Notes under the pieces: model-generated
Databases searched by the model: none
What the model was told of the DNA's origin: nothing
What the model saw: only the letters and a program-made list of their open reading frames with translations
NCBI RefSeq assembly: GCF_000146165.2
Contig: NC_004347.2
Location: forward strand, 1,984,001 to 2,048,000
From: Shewanella oneidensis MR-1
GTDB lineage: Bacteria > Pseudomonadota > Gammaproteobacteria > Enterobacterales > Shewanellaceae
Length of the DNA stretch: 64,000 bases
Reading direction: 5' to 3'
Shown here: positions 1 to 6,430 of the stretch, one piece after another
Position numbering within the stretch: the stretch's first letter is position 1
How the letters are laid out: each line of letters opens with the position of its first letter
Translations under genes and position numbers: made by a program

Positions 1-47
1 TCATGGGCCGCATCTTTAATCCGCAGATCCCTGTCGTTGCAACATAA
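1..47 (+). CDS. Possible 3' end of a truncated upstream CDS
   Basis: The window opens in a reading frame that ends at a TAA at 45-47; the last residues would read MGRIFNPQIPVVAT. Only about 15 codons are visible, so I cannot name a family or be sure that it is coding. The hairpin at 128-161 lies downstream and would suit a transcript end. Confidence 0.3.
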   Translation, partial: MGRIFNPQIPVVAT

Positions 48-127
48 TCACCCATATGTTTGTGACTGCGTTTATTAAGTGTGGGAGAGTAATAAAGTCT
101 CATACTGAGTATTAAAGTATCATATTA

Positions 128-161
128 AAATGGCAGCGAGCTCATAGGTACGCTGCCATTT
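128..161. terminator. Inverted repeat, possible terminator
   Basis: An 11-bp perfect stem (128-138 with 151-161, TGGCAGCG / CGCTGCCA core) encloses a 12-nt loop. No clear U-tract follows on either strand, so termination is only a guess. Confidence 0.4.
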
Positions 162-311
162 CTAAACCCATTATGCCCCAAATTGTGTTTCGCAGTTCAA
201 AAAAGGAATAGGCCAAGTAAAGCTTTGCTTATAGAAAAGTTGATGGTTTGACTTAGAAGTGATGTATCCCATCTTTTTCGTAGTTTGAATTTTTTAATCA
301 AAATCAAAGTC

Positions 312-521
312 GTGGGGCTTCACCCCACACCCGACCAAGGAGGACTGCTCGTCCTATCCTCCTTGGATGCTCCAAGACGCCCCAACGGAGTTGAAAGCTC
401 CTTGTGCTCATTGACAAATTTGCTATCGCTTCCGAAGGATGCGTCCCTGCACCTGCGAAAGCTAGCTCGCCATCCATGGCGAGACTCACGCAATTTGTCT
501 ATTCGCCCCGCGGCAACTCCG
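312..521. repeat. Nested inverted-repeat element (intergenic palindromic repeat)
   Basis: This stretch has no convincing gene but much dyad symmetry. GTGGGG 312-317 pairs with CCCCAC 323-328. CCAAGGAGGA 335-344 pairs with TCCTCCTTGG 357-366. CGGAGTTG 386-393 pairs with CAACTCCG 514-521. GACAAATTTGC 413-423 pairs with GCAATTTGTC 490-499 with one bulge. CTCGCC 466-471 pairs with GGCGAG 478-483. The first two hairpins resemble intergenic repeats I associate with Vibrio and Shewanella; I infer a dispersed, non-coding element. The small ORFs across it are shaped by the repeat and look non-coding. Confidence 0.6.
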
Positions 522-714
522 AGGGGAGGTGTATTCCTTGGAGTTTTGAGTCGTTAGATAGCGATTCATCAGCAAAAAATAAGCGTAAAAGAATGAGAAA
601 GCTAAAACAATATCAAGTGATTACCCTCTAAACTGTATAAAAAACCGCTACCGCAAAAAAGCAAATTCCTATAGCATCATTCATACCCATTTACACGGAT
701 GTGGCAGCGGCCAA

Positions 715-774
715 GTCCAACAAGCGATTTATGCCCTGCAAACAGCGCAGCGCATAAATACTAAGACGTTAACT
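715..774 (+). repeat. attC-like site (integron recombination site candidate)
   Basis: A 60-bp stretch begins GTCCAAC (fits RYYYAAC) and ends GTTAACT (fits GTTRRRY at all but one position). Inside is an 8-bp perfect inverted repeat, ATTTATGC 727-734 / GCATAAAT 752-759. Length and the outer AAC...GTT pair are right for attC. The next gene starts 32 bp downstream, as in a gene cassette. The L boxes are not clear and no second attC is seen after the gene, so this is a weak call. Confidence 0.3.
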
Positions 775-805
775 TTAAGTTCAGCTCTTACCATAAGGAA
801 CATAA

Positions 806-1771
806 GTGGCTATTTTTGATTTATTTTCTTCCAGACAGAAAAAGACCAGAGGAGATGTGCCTGATGTCTATCAATATGACGAAATCCCTCAGAAGCTAAG
901 AGTTCAAATTGTTCATATTATAAAAGCAACAATTGGCACTCGGGTTAATCACAGCCGCTACGGAGGGGAAACCTATTCAGAGGTTGTCTATCGTGAAATT
1001 CATGAAATTCTTTGTAAAGAATATGGTGTTTTTTCACTATCTAACAAACAAAGAATAAGCCACTTTGAAGCTGTCTATGATTATTTTTTACAATCAGAAA
1101 ATTTTGAAGAATGCCTAGATATTATTGAGCTGTCATTTAATTTTATCGAGTTTCATGTAAAGGAAAAGCAGTATAACTTTACTCGCGAAGAGGGAACAAC
1201 ACAGGAAGCAACGGATGCCGTAGAAGAGCTCAATCAAAGATTCAAAGAAGCTGGTGTCGGATACGAATTCCTCTCTGGTGAGATTATAAGAATTGACTCT
1301 CAATATATTCATAGTGAGGTTGTTAAGCCAGCACTATCTATTCTGCAGGGAGAGAAATTATTAAAAGGTGCTAGAGATGAATTTCTGTCCGCGCATTCTC
1401 ACTACCGGAATCAGCGATATAAAGAAGCTCTTGTCGATTGTCTCAAGTCCTTTGAAAGTACAATGAAAGCTATATGCGAGAAACACGGCTGGGAATTTGG
1501 GCAAAATGATACAGCAAAGAAATTAATTAACGTTTGCGTTACTAACGAGCTAATTCCAATATATATGCAGGAACAATTTAGCCACTTTCGAGCTTTGCTC
1601 GAAAGTGGAGTCCCCACGGTGAGGAATAAAGAAGGTGGGCACGGACAAGGTTCTGAGATAAAAAGCGTTTCAGAAACTATGGTCAGTTACACGTTGCATT
1701 TGACTGCTACGAATATTGTATTTCTTGGTGAGTGCGAAAAGAAAGTTAACAAAGCATTGCAGCGGAGCTAA
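806..1771 (+). CDS. AbiJ-like abortive-infection family protein (STM4504/CBY_0614-like)
   Basis: A 321-residue soluble protein. The first ~130 residues, beginning MAIFDLFSSRQKKTRGDVPD, match what I know as the AbiJ N-terminal domain 4 / STM4504-CBY_0614 family. The last ~120 residues look like the Abi_C domain, with a helical region and the RNKEGGHGQG motif near residue 275. Proteins of this build are linked to phage exclusion by abortive infection; the molecular activity is not evident from sequence and no nuclease motif is obvious to me. The gene stands alone between an attC-like site and RAYT transposases and is AT-rich compared with the liu genes, which suggests recent transfer. Its stop codon lies inside the first copy of an 18-bp tandem repeat, so the final residues (LQRS) may derive from repeat DNA. 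A role in defence is inferred. Confidence 0.7.
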   Translation: MAIFDLFSSRQKKTRGDVPDVYQYDEIPQKLRVQIVHIIKATIGTRVNHSRYGGETYSEVVYREIHEILCKEYGVFSLSNKQRISHFEAVYDYFLQSENFEECLDIIELSFNFIEFHVKEKQYNFTREEGTTQEATDAVEELNQRFKEAGVGYEFLSGEIIRIDSQYIHSEVVKPALSILQGEKLLKGARDEFLSAHSHYRNQRYKEALVDCLKSFESTMKAICEKHGWEFGQNDTAKKLINVCVTNELIPIYMQEQFSHFRALLESGVPTVRNKEGGHGQGSEIKSVSETMVSYTLHLTATNIVFLGECEKKVNKALQRS

Positions 1772-1830
1772 AGTTGGAAGCGGAGCTAAAGTTGGAAGCG
1801 GAGCTAAAGTTGGACGGAGCTAAAGTTGGA
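1761..1830 (+). repeat. 18-bp tandem repeat, 3.9 copies
   Basis: The unit AGCGGAGCTAAAGTTGGA occurs perfectly at 1761-1778, 1779-1796 and 1797-1814, followed by a copy lacking its first two bases at 1815-1830. The stop codon of the AbiJ-like gene is within the first unit. The array runs into the leader of the truncated RAYT gene. Confidence 0.9.
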
Positions 1831-1855
1831 CACCCAGGCTTAATAGCGCGGAAGT

Positions 1856-1899
1856 AAACCTCCTACTATGCTTTGGTTAAGCATTAGACAAGGAGGTTT
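1856..1899 (+). promoter_or_regulatory. Shine-Dalgarno-sequestering hairpin before truncated RAYT
   Basis: AAACCTCCT (1856-1864) pairs perfectly with AGGAGGTTT (1891-1899). The right arm is the ribosome binding site of the gene starting at 1902, so the mRNA hairpin would hide it. Sequestering of the transposase ribosome site is known for IS200. Confidence 0.55.
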
Positions 1900-1901
1900 G
1901 T

Positions 1902-2168
1902 ATGCCGCGCCCTCGCCGAACTCAGATAAGTCTTGAAGACACTCCCTATTATCATTGCTGTAATCGCGTGGTACGACGTGCCTTTTTATGTGGTGATGAT
2001 GCCTATTCGGGTAAAAACTATGACCATCGCCGCGCTTGGGTTGAGTCATTATTATTTGAACTTGAAGCGGTTTTTGCCATTGATGTGGCCGCGTTTGCGG
2101 TGATGTCCAATCATCTGCATCTGGTGCTGCGAGTCGATATCGAGACGGCAAATCGTTGGACCGGATAA
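1902..2168 (+). pseudogene. Truncated REP-associated tyrosine transposase (RAYT)
   Basis: Eighty-eight residues matching the N-terminal quarter of the intact RAYT that follows at 2249, at roughly 90% identity by eye (about nine differences). It includes the HUH-type metal-binding motif (SNHLHLV). The reading frame departs from the paralogue after NRWT and stops at once, and the next 80 bp are the leader of the second copy. The rest of the gene is absent rather than frameshifted in place, so this looks like a deletion that fused two diverged tandem copies. It lacks everything after the HUH motif and is almost certainly inactive as a transposase. Confidence 0.8.
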
Positions 2169-2203
2169 AATCTAGCCACCCATTACAAATCGCGTTATTT
2201 AGG

Positions 2204-2243
2204 CTCCTCTACTAGACTCAGTAAAAGTGTTTATGTGGAGGAG
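2204..2243 (+). promoter_or_regulatory. Shine-Dalgarno-sequestering hairpin before intact RAYT
   Basis: CTCCTC (2204-2209) can pair with GAGGAG (2238-2243), which is the ribosome binding site for the ATG at 2249. The primary sequence differs from the leader of the truncated copy, yet the same anti-SD/SD arrangement is present in both. Confidence 0.45.
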
Positions 2244-2248
2244 TTGCT

Positions 2249-3226
2249 ATGCCGAGGCCTAGAAGAACTCAGATTAGTGTTGAAGACACGCCCTTCTATC
2301 ACTGTTGTAGTCGCGTTGTTCGGCGTGCATTTTTATGCGGCGATGATACCTATTCGGGTAAAAACTATGACCATCGCCGCGCTTGGGTAGAATCGTTACT
2401 GTTTGAACTTGAGGCGGTTTTTGCTATTGATATAGCGGCCTTTGCGGTAATGTCGAATCATTTGCATGTGGTGTTACGGGTGGATATCGACCGTGCTAAT
2501 CGTTGGACTGATCGCGAAGTGCTTGAGCAGTGGCATAAGCTATTTAAAGGTGATGAATTAACGCAAAAATTCGCTAAAGGTGAGTTGGTTGAACCTCACC
2601 AAGTCCTCAGGCTAAAACATGCAATAGCAATTTACCGTAGCCGTTTATGTGATATCAGTTGGTTCATGCGTTGCTTAAACGAACCGATAGCAAGGCAAGC
2701 AAATCAAGAAGATAACTGTAGTGGTCGTTTCTGGGAAGGTCGCTTTAAGTCACAGGCTCTACTTGATGAAGCTGCGGTTTTAGCCTGTATGACCTATGTT
2801 GATTTGAATCCCATCAGAGCCAAAATGGCTAACACGCCAGAACAATCAGACCATACCAGCATTCAGCTACGCATTCGGGCTGCATTGAAAGGTGAACAGC
2901 CCAGCAATCTACTGCCTTTCATTGGCAATGAACGCGATAACCAACCTAATGGAATCGCGTTTACGCTCAAGGATTATCTTGAGTTAGTTGAGGATACAGG
3001 GCGGATCATCCGCAACGATAAGCGTGGTGCAATAAGTGGAAATAGCACCAAGTTACTGACTAGATTAAATATATCCCAAGACAATTGGCTTAAACTGACC
3101 ACCGAGTTTGGCAAGCTATTTCATGGCCCAGTCGGTACGTTGCAAGAACTGACCGATTACTGCGAGCATTTAGAGATGCGACGACGGCACTTTGCTAAAT
3201 GCTGTCGTTACCTTAACACAGGCTGA
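2249..3226 (+). CDS. REP-associated tyrosine transposase (RAYT, Y1/HUH family)
   Basis: A full-length 325-residue member of the IS200/IS605-related RAYT family. These are single-strand-specific HUH endonucleases thought to spread REP/REPIN palindromes rather than themselves. The N-terminal domain carries the histidine pair in SNHLHVV (about residues 72-76). The middle and C-terminal part has the family pattern GRFWEGRFKSQALL and YVDLNPIRAKM (about residues 155-195). Start chosen at the ATG behind GGAGGAG. A 7-bp stem-loop overlaps the stop codon. Several palindromes lie just downstream and are candidates for its REP substrates. The function in this cell is inferred from the family. Confidence 0.85.
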   Translation: MPRPRRTQISVEDTPFYHCCSRVVRRAFLCGDDTYSGKNYDHRRAWVESLLFELEAVFAIDIAAFAVMSNHLHVVLRVDIDRANRWTDREVLEQWHKLFKGDELTQKFAKGELVEPHQVLRLKHAIAIYRSRLCDISWFMRCLNEPIARQANQEDNCSGRFWEGRFKSQALLDEAAVLACMTYVDLNPIRAKMANTPEQSDHTSIQLRIRAALKGEQPSNLLPFIGNERDNQPNGIAFTLKDYLELVEDTGRIIRNDKRGAISGNSTKLLTRLNISQDNWLKLTTEFGKLFHGPVGTLQELTDYCEHLEMRRRHFAKCCRYLNTG

Positions 3227-3238
3227 TTTCAAGCCTGT
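3218..3238. terminator. Stem-loop overlapping the RAYT stop codon
   Basis: ACAGGCT (3218-3224) and AGCCTGT (3232-3238) form a perfect 7-bp stem with the TGA at the stem/loop border. It could end transcription or serve as a transposase recognition palindrome; no U-tract follows. Confidence 0.4.
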
Positions 3239-3371
3239 TTCATTGCTCGTTCCTTCAAAAGCTCCAACACCTCCAACGAGACAATGGGTTGGGCTTGTTT
3301 TACTAAAAATATCGTTTTTCAGCCAAATAGGTCAATTTAGTTAGTCACAATCCTTTGTAACCCTACTTCGC

Positions 3372-3406
3372 TAGCCTTTTAACGGCTAAGTGACTTTTCG
3401 TCACTT
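3372..3406. repeat. Two adjacent short palindromes, REP-like candidates
   Basis: TAGCC/GGCTA (3372-3376, 3384-3388) is followed directly by AAGTGAC/GTCACTT (3388-3394, 3400-3406). Small hairpins 150-180 bp beyond a RAYT gene are the expected form of its REP substrates, but I cannot test copy number here. Confidence 0.4.
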
Positions 3407-3516
3407 GAATGCTAACAGAAAGTGCATTATGTTCTTGTTTTATCTTGGGTGGCCTGATTTTTCTTGATTTTTCTATGATTTTTTCTAATCGCCACTGACA
3501 GGTATGTCAAAGTGAT

Positions 3517-3638
3517 TTCACCGCCGAATACGCGGCTTAGAAAAAGTCCGACGTGTACGTACAGGCGTCATTCGAGTTCACCGCCGAATACGCCGTAAGT
3601 AAGTGTCAATTTTACTTATGGTTTCCCGCTTTCGCGGG
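3517..3638. repeat. Direct repeat pair and REP-type palindrome in a gene-free stretch
   Basis: The gap 3227-3932 holds no convincing gene. A 17-bp sequence TTCACCGCCGAATACGC occurs at 3517-3533 and again at 3577-3593, exactly 60 bp apart, with the palindrome TGTACGTACA (3554-3563) between. It is followed by a CCCGC/GCGGG hairpin (3625-3638) within the motif TTCCCGCTTTCGCGGG, a very common dispersed bacterial repeat. Confidence 0.6.
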
Positions 3639-3835
3639 GATGACAAAAAGAGGCTGGGAAAGAAGCTAATGCATGGGGATAGGTCGGACTTTATAGGCAA
3701 ATAGCACTGATGCGTTGGCGACCATCGAAAAAAGGGATTTTTTCGTTGAGCCCCCAAGGATGGGTTTACGGCGTGTCGCCAGAGCATAAGTGCTGTTGCC
3801 CTCGTCAGGTTCAATGGATTAAGCAAAACAATAAA

Positions 3836-3860
3836 AAGCCCAGATTTATATTCTGGGCTT
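3836..3860 (-). terminator. Rho-independent terminator of the liu/sco operon
   Basis: A 9-bp stem, AAGCCCAGA (3836-3844) with TCTGGGCTT (3852-3860), is followed on the minus strand by TTTTATTG. It lies about 70 bp beyond the scoB stop. Confidence 0.8.
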
Positions 3861-3932
3861 ACTTGAATCAAATAAGTTAATGCATCGAACGCTAGGAGCT
3901 AAGACGTCATTAATACTTAGGTTTAAAAACGC

Positions 3933-4589
3933 TTAAAACACCATCTCAGGTACATGGTCTGGCACGATTAATTTGCCAGCAGTTTTGCTGACAATTTCTT
4001 CAACGCTGACACCGGGGGCGCGTTCTAACAGATGGAAGGCACCGTCTTTAATTTCGATAAAGGCTAAATCGGTGACAACACGTTTGATGCAGCCGTAGCC
4101 TGTGAGCGGTAATTCGCACACGGGTAACAGCTTAGAGTTGCCGTACTTATCGGCGTGCATCATAGTCACGATAATATTTTCCGCACCCGCCACTAAATCC
4201 ATCGCGCCGCCCATGCCCTTGATGAGCTTGCCTGGGATCATCCATGAGGCGATAGAACCATTTACATCGACCTCAAAGGCGCCGAGTACGGTTAAGTCCA
4301 CATGGCCGCCACGGATCATCGCAAAGCTTTCGGCGGAGGAGAAAAACGAGGCACCTTTTACCGCGGTAACGGTTTGTTTGCCTGCGTTAATTAAATCCGG
4401 ATCGATGGTTTCTTCCGTCGGAAACTCACCCATGCCGAGCAGGCCGTTTTCCGATTGCAGCATGACTTCCATACCTTCGGGAATATAGTTAGCCACTAGC
4501 GTGGGAATGCCAATACCGAGGTTGACGTAGTAGCCGTCTTGTAATTCTTTGGCAACGCGCTGTGCCAGTTGTTCTCTTGATAATGCCAT
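3933..4589 (-). CDS. scoB: 3-oxoacid (acetoacetate:succinyl-CoA) CoA-transferase, subunit B
   Basis: A 218-residue beta subunit of a family I CoA transferase. With subunit A it moves CoA from succinyl-CoA (or another donor) to acetoacetate, making acetoacetyl-CoA. The catalytic glutamate lies in SENGLLG near residue 46, as in SCOT. Start chosen at 4589, where AGGAAGGA sits upstream, rather than at an ATG 42 bp further upstream. It is the last gene of the leucine degradation cluster, before the terminator at 3836-3860. The product of liuE, acetoacetate, is its natural substrate here. It could equally be called atoA; the leucine context favours the Sco/SCOT role. Confidence 0.9.
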   Translation of the reverse strand: MALSREQLAQRVAKELQDGYYVNLGIGIPTLVANYIPEGMEVMLQSENGLLGMGEFPTEETIDPDLINAGKQTVTAVKGASFFSSAESFAMIRGGHVDLTVLGAFEVDVNGSIASWMIPGKLIKGMGGAMDLVAGAENIIVTMMHADKYGNSKLLPVCELPLTGYGCIKRVVTDLAFIEIKDGAFHLLERAPGVSVEEIVSKTAGKLIVPDHVPEMVF

Positions 4590-4695
4590 GATCTTTATCC
4601 TTCCTTTATCTAGAGTCGCTATTGGCCTCAATTTTTCGGTCTTTATTTAGGGCTTAGACTCTGTCGCTTTTGCGTTGTTAATCGTTCAGCGTTAC

Positions 4696-5400
4696 TTATT
4701 TCGCTGCTTTTACCGTGCGTTGCTCGATACGTTTCTCGAACTTGCCTTGGATGACGCGATCAACATAAATCCCGGGAGTATGGATATGATCAGGATCGAG
4801 CTCGCCCGGCTCCACAATAAACTCGGCTTCCACTACCGTGATTTTGCCCGCAGTCGCCATCATAGGGTTAAAGTTGGCGGCGGTTTTGCGAAACACTAAG
4901 TTACCCATAGTATCGGCCTTCCAGGCGCGAACGAGGGCAAAATCGGCGGTCAGTGATTCTTCTAACACATAGTGACGGCCTTTAATTTCGCGGGTTTCTT
5001 TGCCTTCTGCAACGGGTGTGCCGTAGCCTGTGGCGGTAAAAAATGCTGGAATACCTGCACCGCCCGCGCGGATTTTTTCCGCCAGCGTGCCCTGCGGCGT
5101 TAAAATCACATTGAGTTCGCCCGAGAGCATTTGCTGTTCGAAGGTGGCGTTCTCACCTACGTAGGAGGCGATCATGGTCGAAATCTGGCGGTGTTTTAAC
5201 AATAAGCCCAGACCGAAATCATCCACACCAGCGTTGTTTGAAATGGCGGTTAAGCCCTTAACGCCCATCTTAACCATTTGATTGATTAAGCCTTCAGGAA
5301 TACCGCACAAGCCAAAACCGCCAACCATAATGGTCATATCATCGGATAAACCTGTTAACGCTTCTTCATAGCTGCTGACGACTTTATTGAGTCCTGCCAT
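4696..5400 (-). CDS. scoA: 3-oxoacid (acetoacetate:succinyl-CoA) CoA-transferase, subunit A
   Basis: A 234-residue alpha subunit with the glycine-rich [10 protein letters not shown] motif near residue 27 that binds CoA in this family. It partners with the product of the next gene 106 bp downstream. The start at 5400 follows AAGGA with good spacing; an upstream in-frame ATG at 5433 lacks one. The gene is separated from liuE by 81 bp that include six copies of a 7-bp repeat, so expression from the liu promoter must read through that repeat. Lysosome-like or mitochondrial targeting does not apply; this is a cytoplasmic enzyme. Confidence 0.9.
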   Translation of the reverse strand: MAGLNKVVSSYEEALTGLSDDMTIMVGGFGLCGIPEGLINQMVKMGVKGLTAISNNAGVDDFGLGLLLKHRQISTMIASYVGENATFEQQMLSGELNVILTPQGTLAEKIRAGGAGIPAFFTATGYGTPVAEGKETREIKGRHYVLEESLTADFALVRAWKADTMGNLVFRKTAANFNPMMATAGKITVVEAEFIVEPGELDPDHIHTPGIYVDRVIQGKFEKRIEQRTVKAAK

Positions 5401-5439
5401 TTTGATGTCCTTTAATTTGTTATTCGTGTCCAATCATTT

Positions 5440-5481
5440 CTAGCATCTAGCATCTAGCATCTAGCATCTAGCATCTAGCAC
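5440..5481. repeat. Heptanucleotide microsatellite (CTAGCAT)6
   Basis: Five perfect CTAGCAT units (5440-5474) plus one CTAGCAC (5475-5481), directly next to the liuE stop codon and 39 bp before the scoA start. Such arrays change length by slippage; being intergenic, a change would alter spacing or RNA folding, not a reading frame. Confidence 0.95.
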
Positions 5482-6429
5482 CTAGGCTTTGGCGCCCTGC
5501 AAGATTGCATTGGCGACTTTAGAGCCATTAAGACGATTTAATTGTTTGCTGATCCCAAAACCCGCTAATGCCAGTTTTTCTAAATCGATACCCGTCTTCA
5601 AGCCGAGCCCGTGGAGCATATAGACCAAGTCTTCGCTCGCCAGATTGCCAGACGCACCTTTGGCGTAGGGGCAACCGCCAAGGCCCGCCACTGAGGCATC
5701 AAAGCTGCGCACGCCTAAATCGAGGCAGGCGGTAATATTGGCTAATGCTTGGCCATAGGTGTCGTGGAAGTGCAGAGCGAGCTTTTCAACCGGCACTCGC
5801 TCCATCACGGCTTGCAGCATTTTACGGGCTTTTAACGGCGTGCCTACACCGATAGTGTCACCGAGCGAAATTTCGTAACAGCCCATTTTGTAAAGGATTT
5901 CAGACACTCTTGCCACTTCACTCGCCGCGATTTCCCCTTCATAGGGGCAACCTAAAACGCAGGACACATAGCCACGTACTGGGATATTGGCAGCTTTTGC
6001 CATGTCCATCAACGGGATAAAGCGTTCAATCGACTCTTCAATCGAACAGTTGATATTGCGTTGGCTAAAGCTTTGCGACGCCGCACCAAAGATAGCAACT
6101 TCGGAAGCTTTTGCATCCAGCGCCAGCTCTAAGCCTTTGACATTAGGCGTGAGGGCGCTGTAAACCACGCCCGCTTGACGGCGAATTTGGCGCAATACTT
6201 CGCCGCTATCGGCCATTTGTGGCACCCATTTGGGGGACACAAAACTGCCTGCTTCAATTCGCTTCACGCCTGCATTGGCAAGGGCTTCAATCAAGGCGAC
6301 TTTGGCCTGTGTCGGGACGGCTGCTTCATTCTGCAATCCATCACGGGGCCCCATCTCGAATAAGCTGACGCTATCCGAGGTGGCGCTTAACGAGGTCGCG
6401 CTTAAGTTCGAAAGATCCTGCGCTGACAT
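5482..6429 (-). CDS. liuE: Hydroxymethylglutaryl-CoA lyase
   Basis: A 315-residue TIM-barrel lyase of the DRE/HMGL family that splits HMG-CoA into acetyl-CoA and acetoacetate, the last carbon-cleaving step of leucine breakdown. The N-terminal EMGPRDGLQNE motif (metal and substrate binding), the HFHDTYGQ histidines near residue 230 and the GLGGCPYAKGASGN signature with the active-site cysteine near residue 263 are all present. The start at 6429 lies one base after the liuD stop, with GAGGAA in the end of liuD, so the two are translationally coupled. A longer ORF start inside liuD is possible but would overlap it by over 50 bp. Confidence 0.93.
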   Translation of the reverse strand: MSAQDLSNLSATSLSATSDSVSLFEMGPRDGLQNEAAVPTQAKVALIEALANAGVKRIEAGSFVSPKWVPQMADSGEVLRQIRRQAGVVYSALTPNVKGLELALDAKASEVAIFGAASQSFSQRNINCSIEESIERFIPLMDMAKAANIPVRGYVSCVLGCPYEGEIAASEVARVSEILYKMGCYEISLGDTIGVGTPLKARKMLQAVMERVPVEKLALHFHDTYGQALANITACLDLGVRSFDASVAGLGGCPYAKGASGNLASEDLVYMLHGLGLKTGIDLEKLALAGFGISKQLNRLNGSKVANAILQGAKA

Positions 6430-6430
6430 C

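Noticed and set aside
285-631. Small ORFs of 60-90 residues on both strands
   Set aside because: They lie across the nested inverted repeats, have no ribosome site and no domain-like composition; the repeat explains them better.
3578-3871. 97-residue minus-strand ORF
   Set aside because: It runs through a REP-type palindrome and the operon terminator, and its residues look random.
5440-5481. Possible CRISPR repeats
   Set aside because: The 7-bp units are directly adjacent with no spacers; it is a microsatellite. No CRISPR array or cas gene was seen anywhere in the window.
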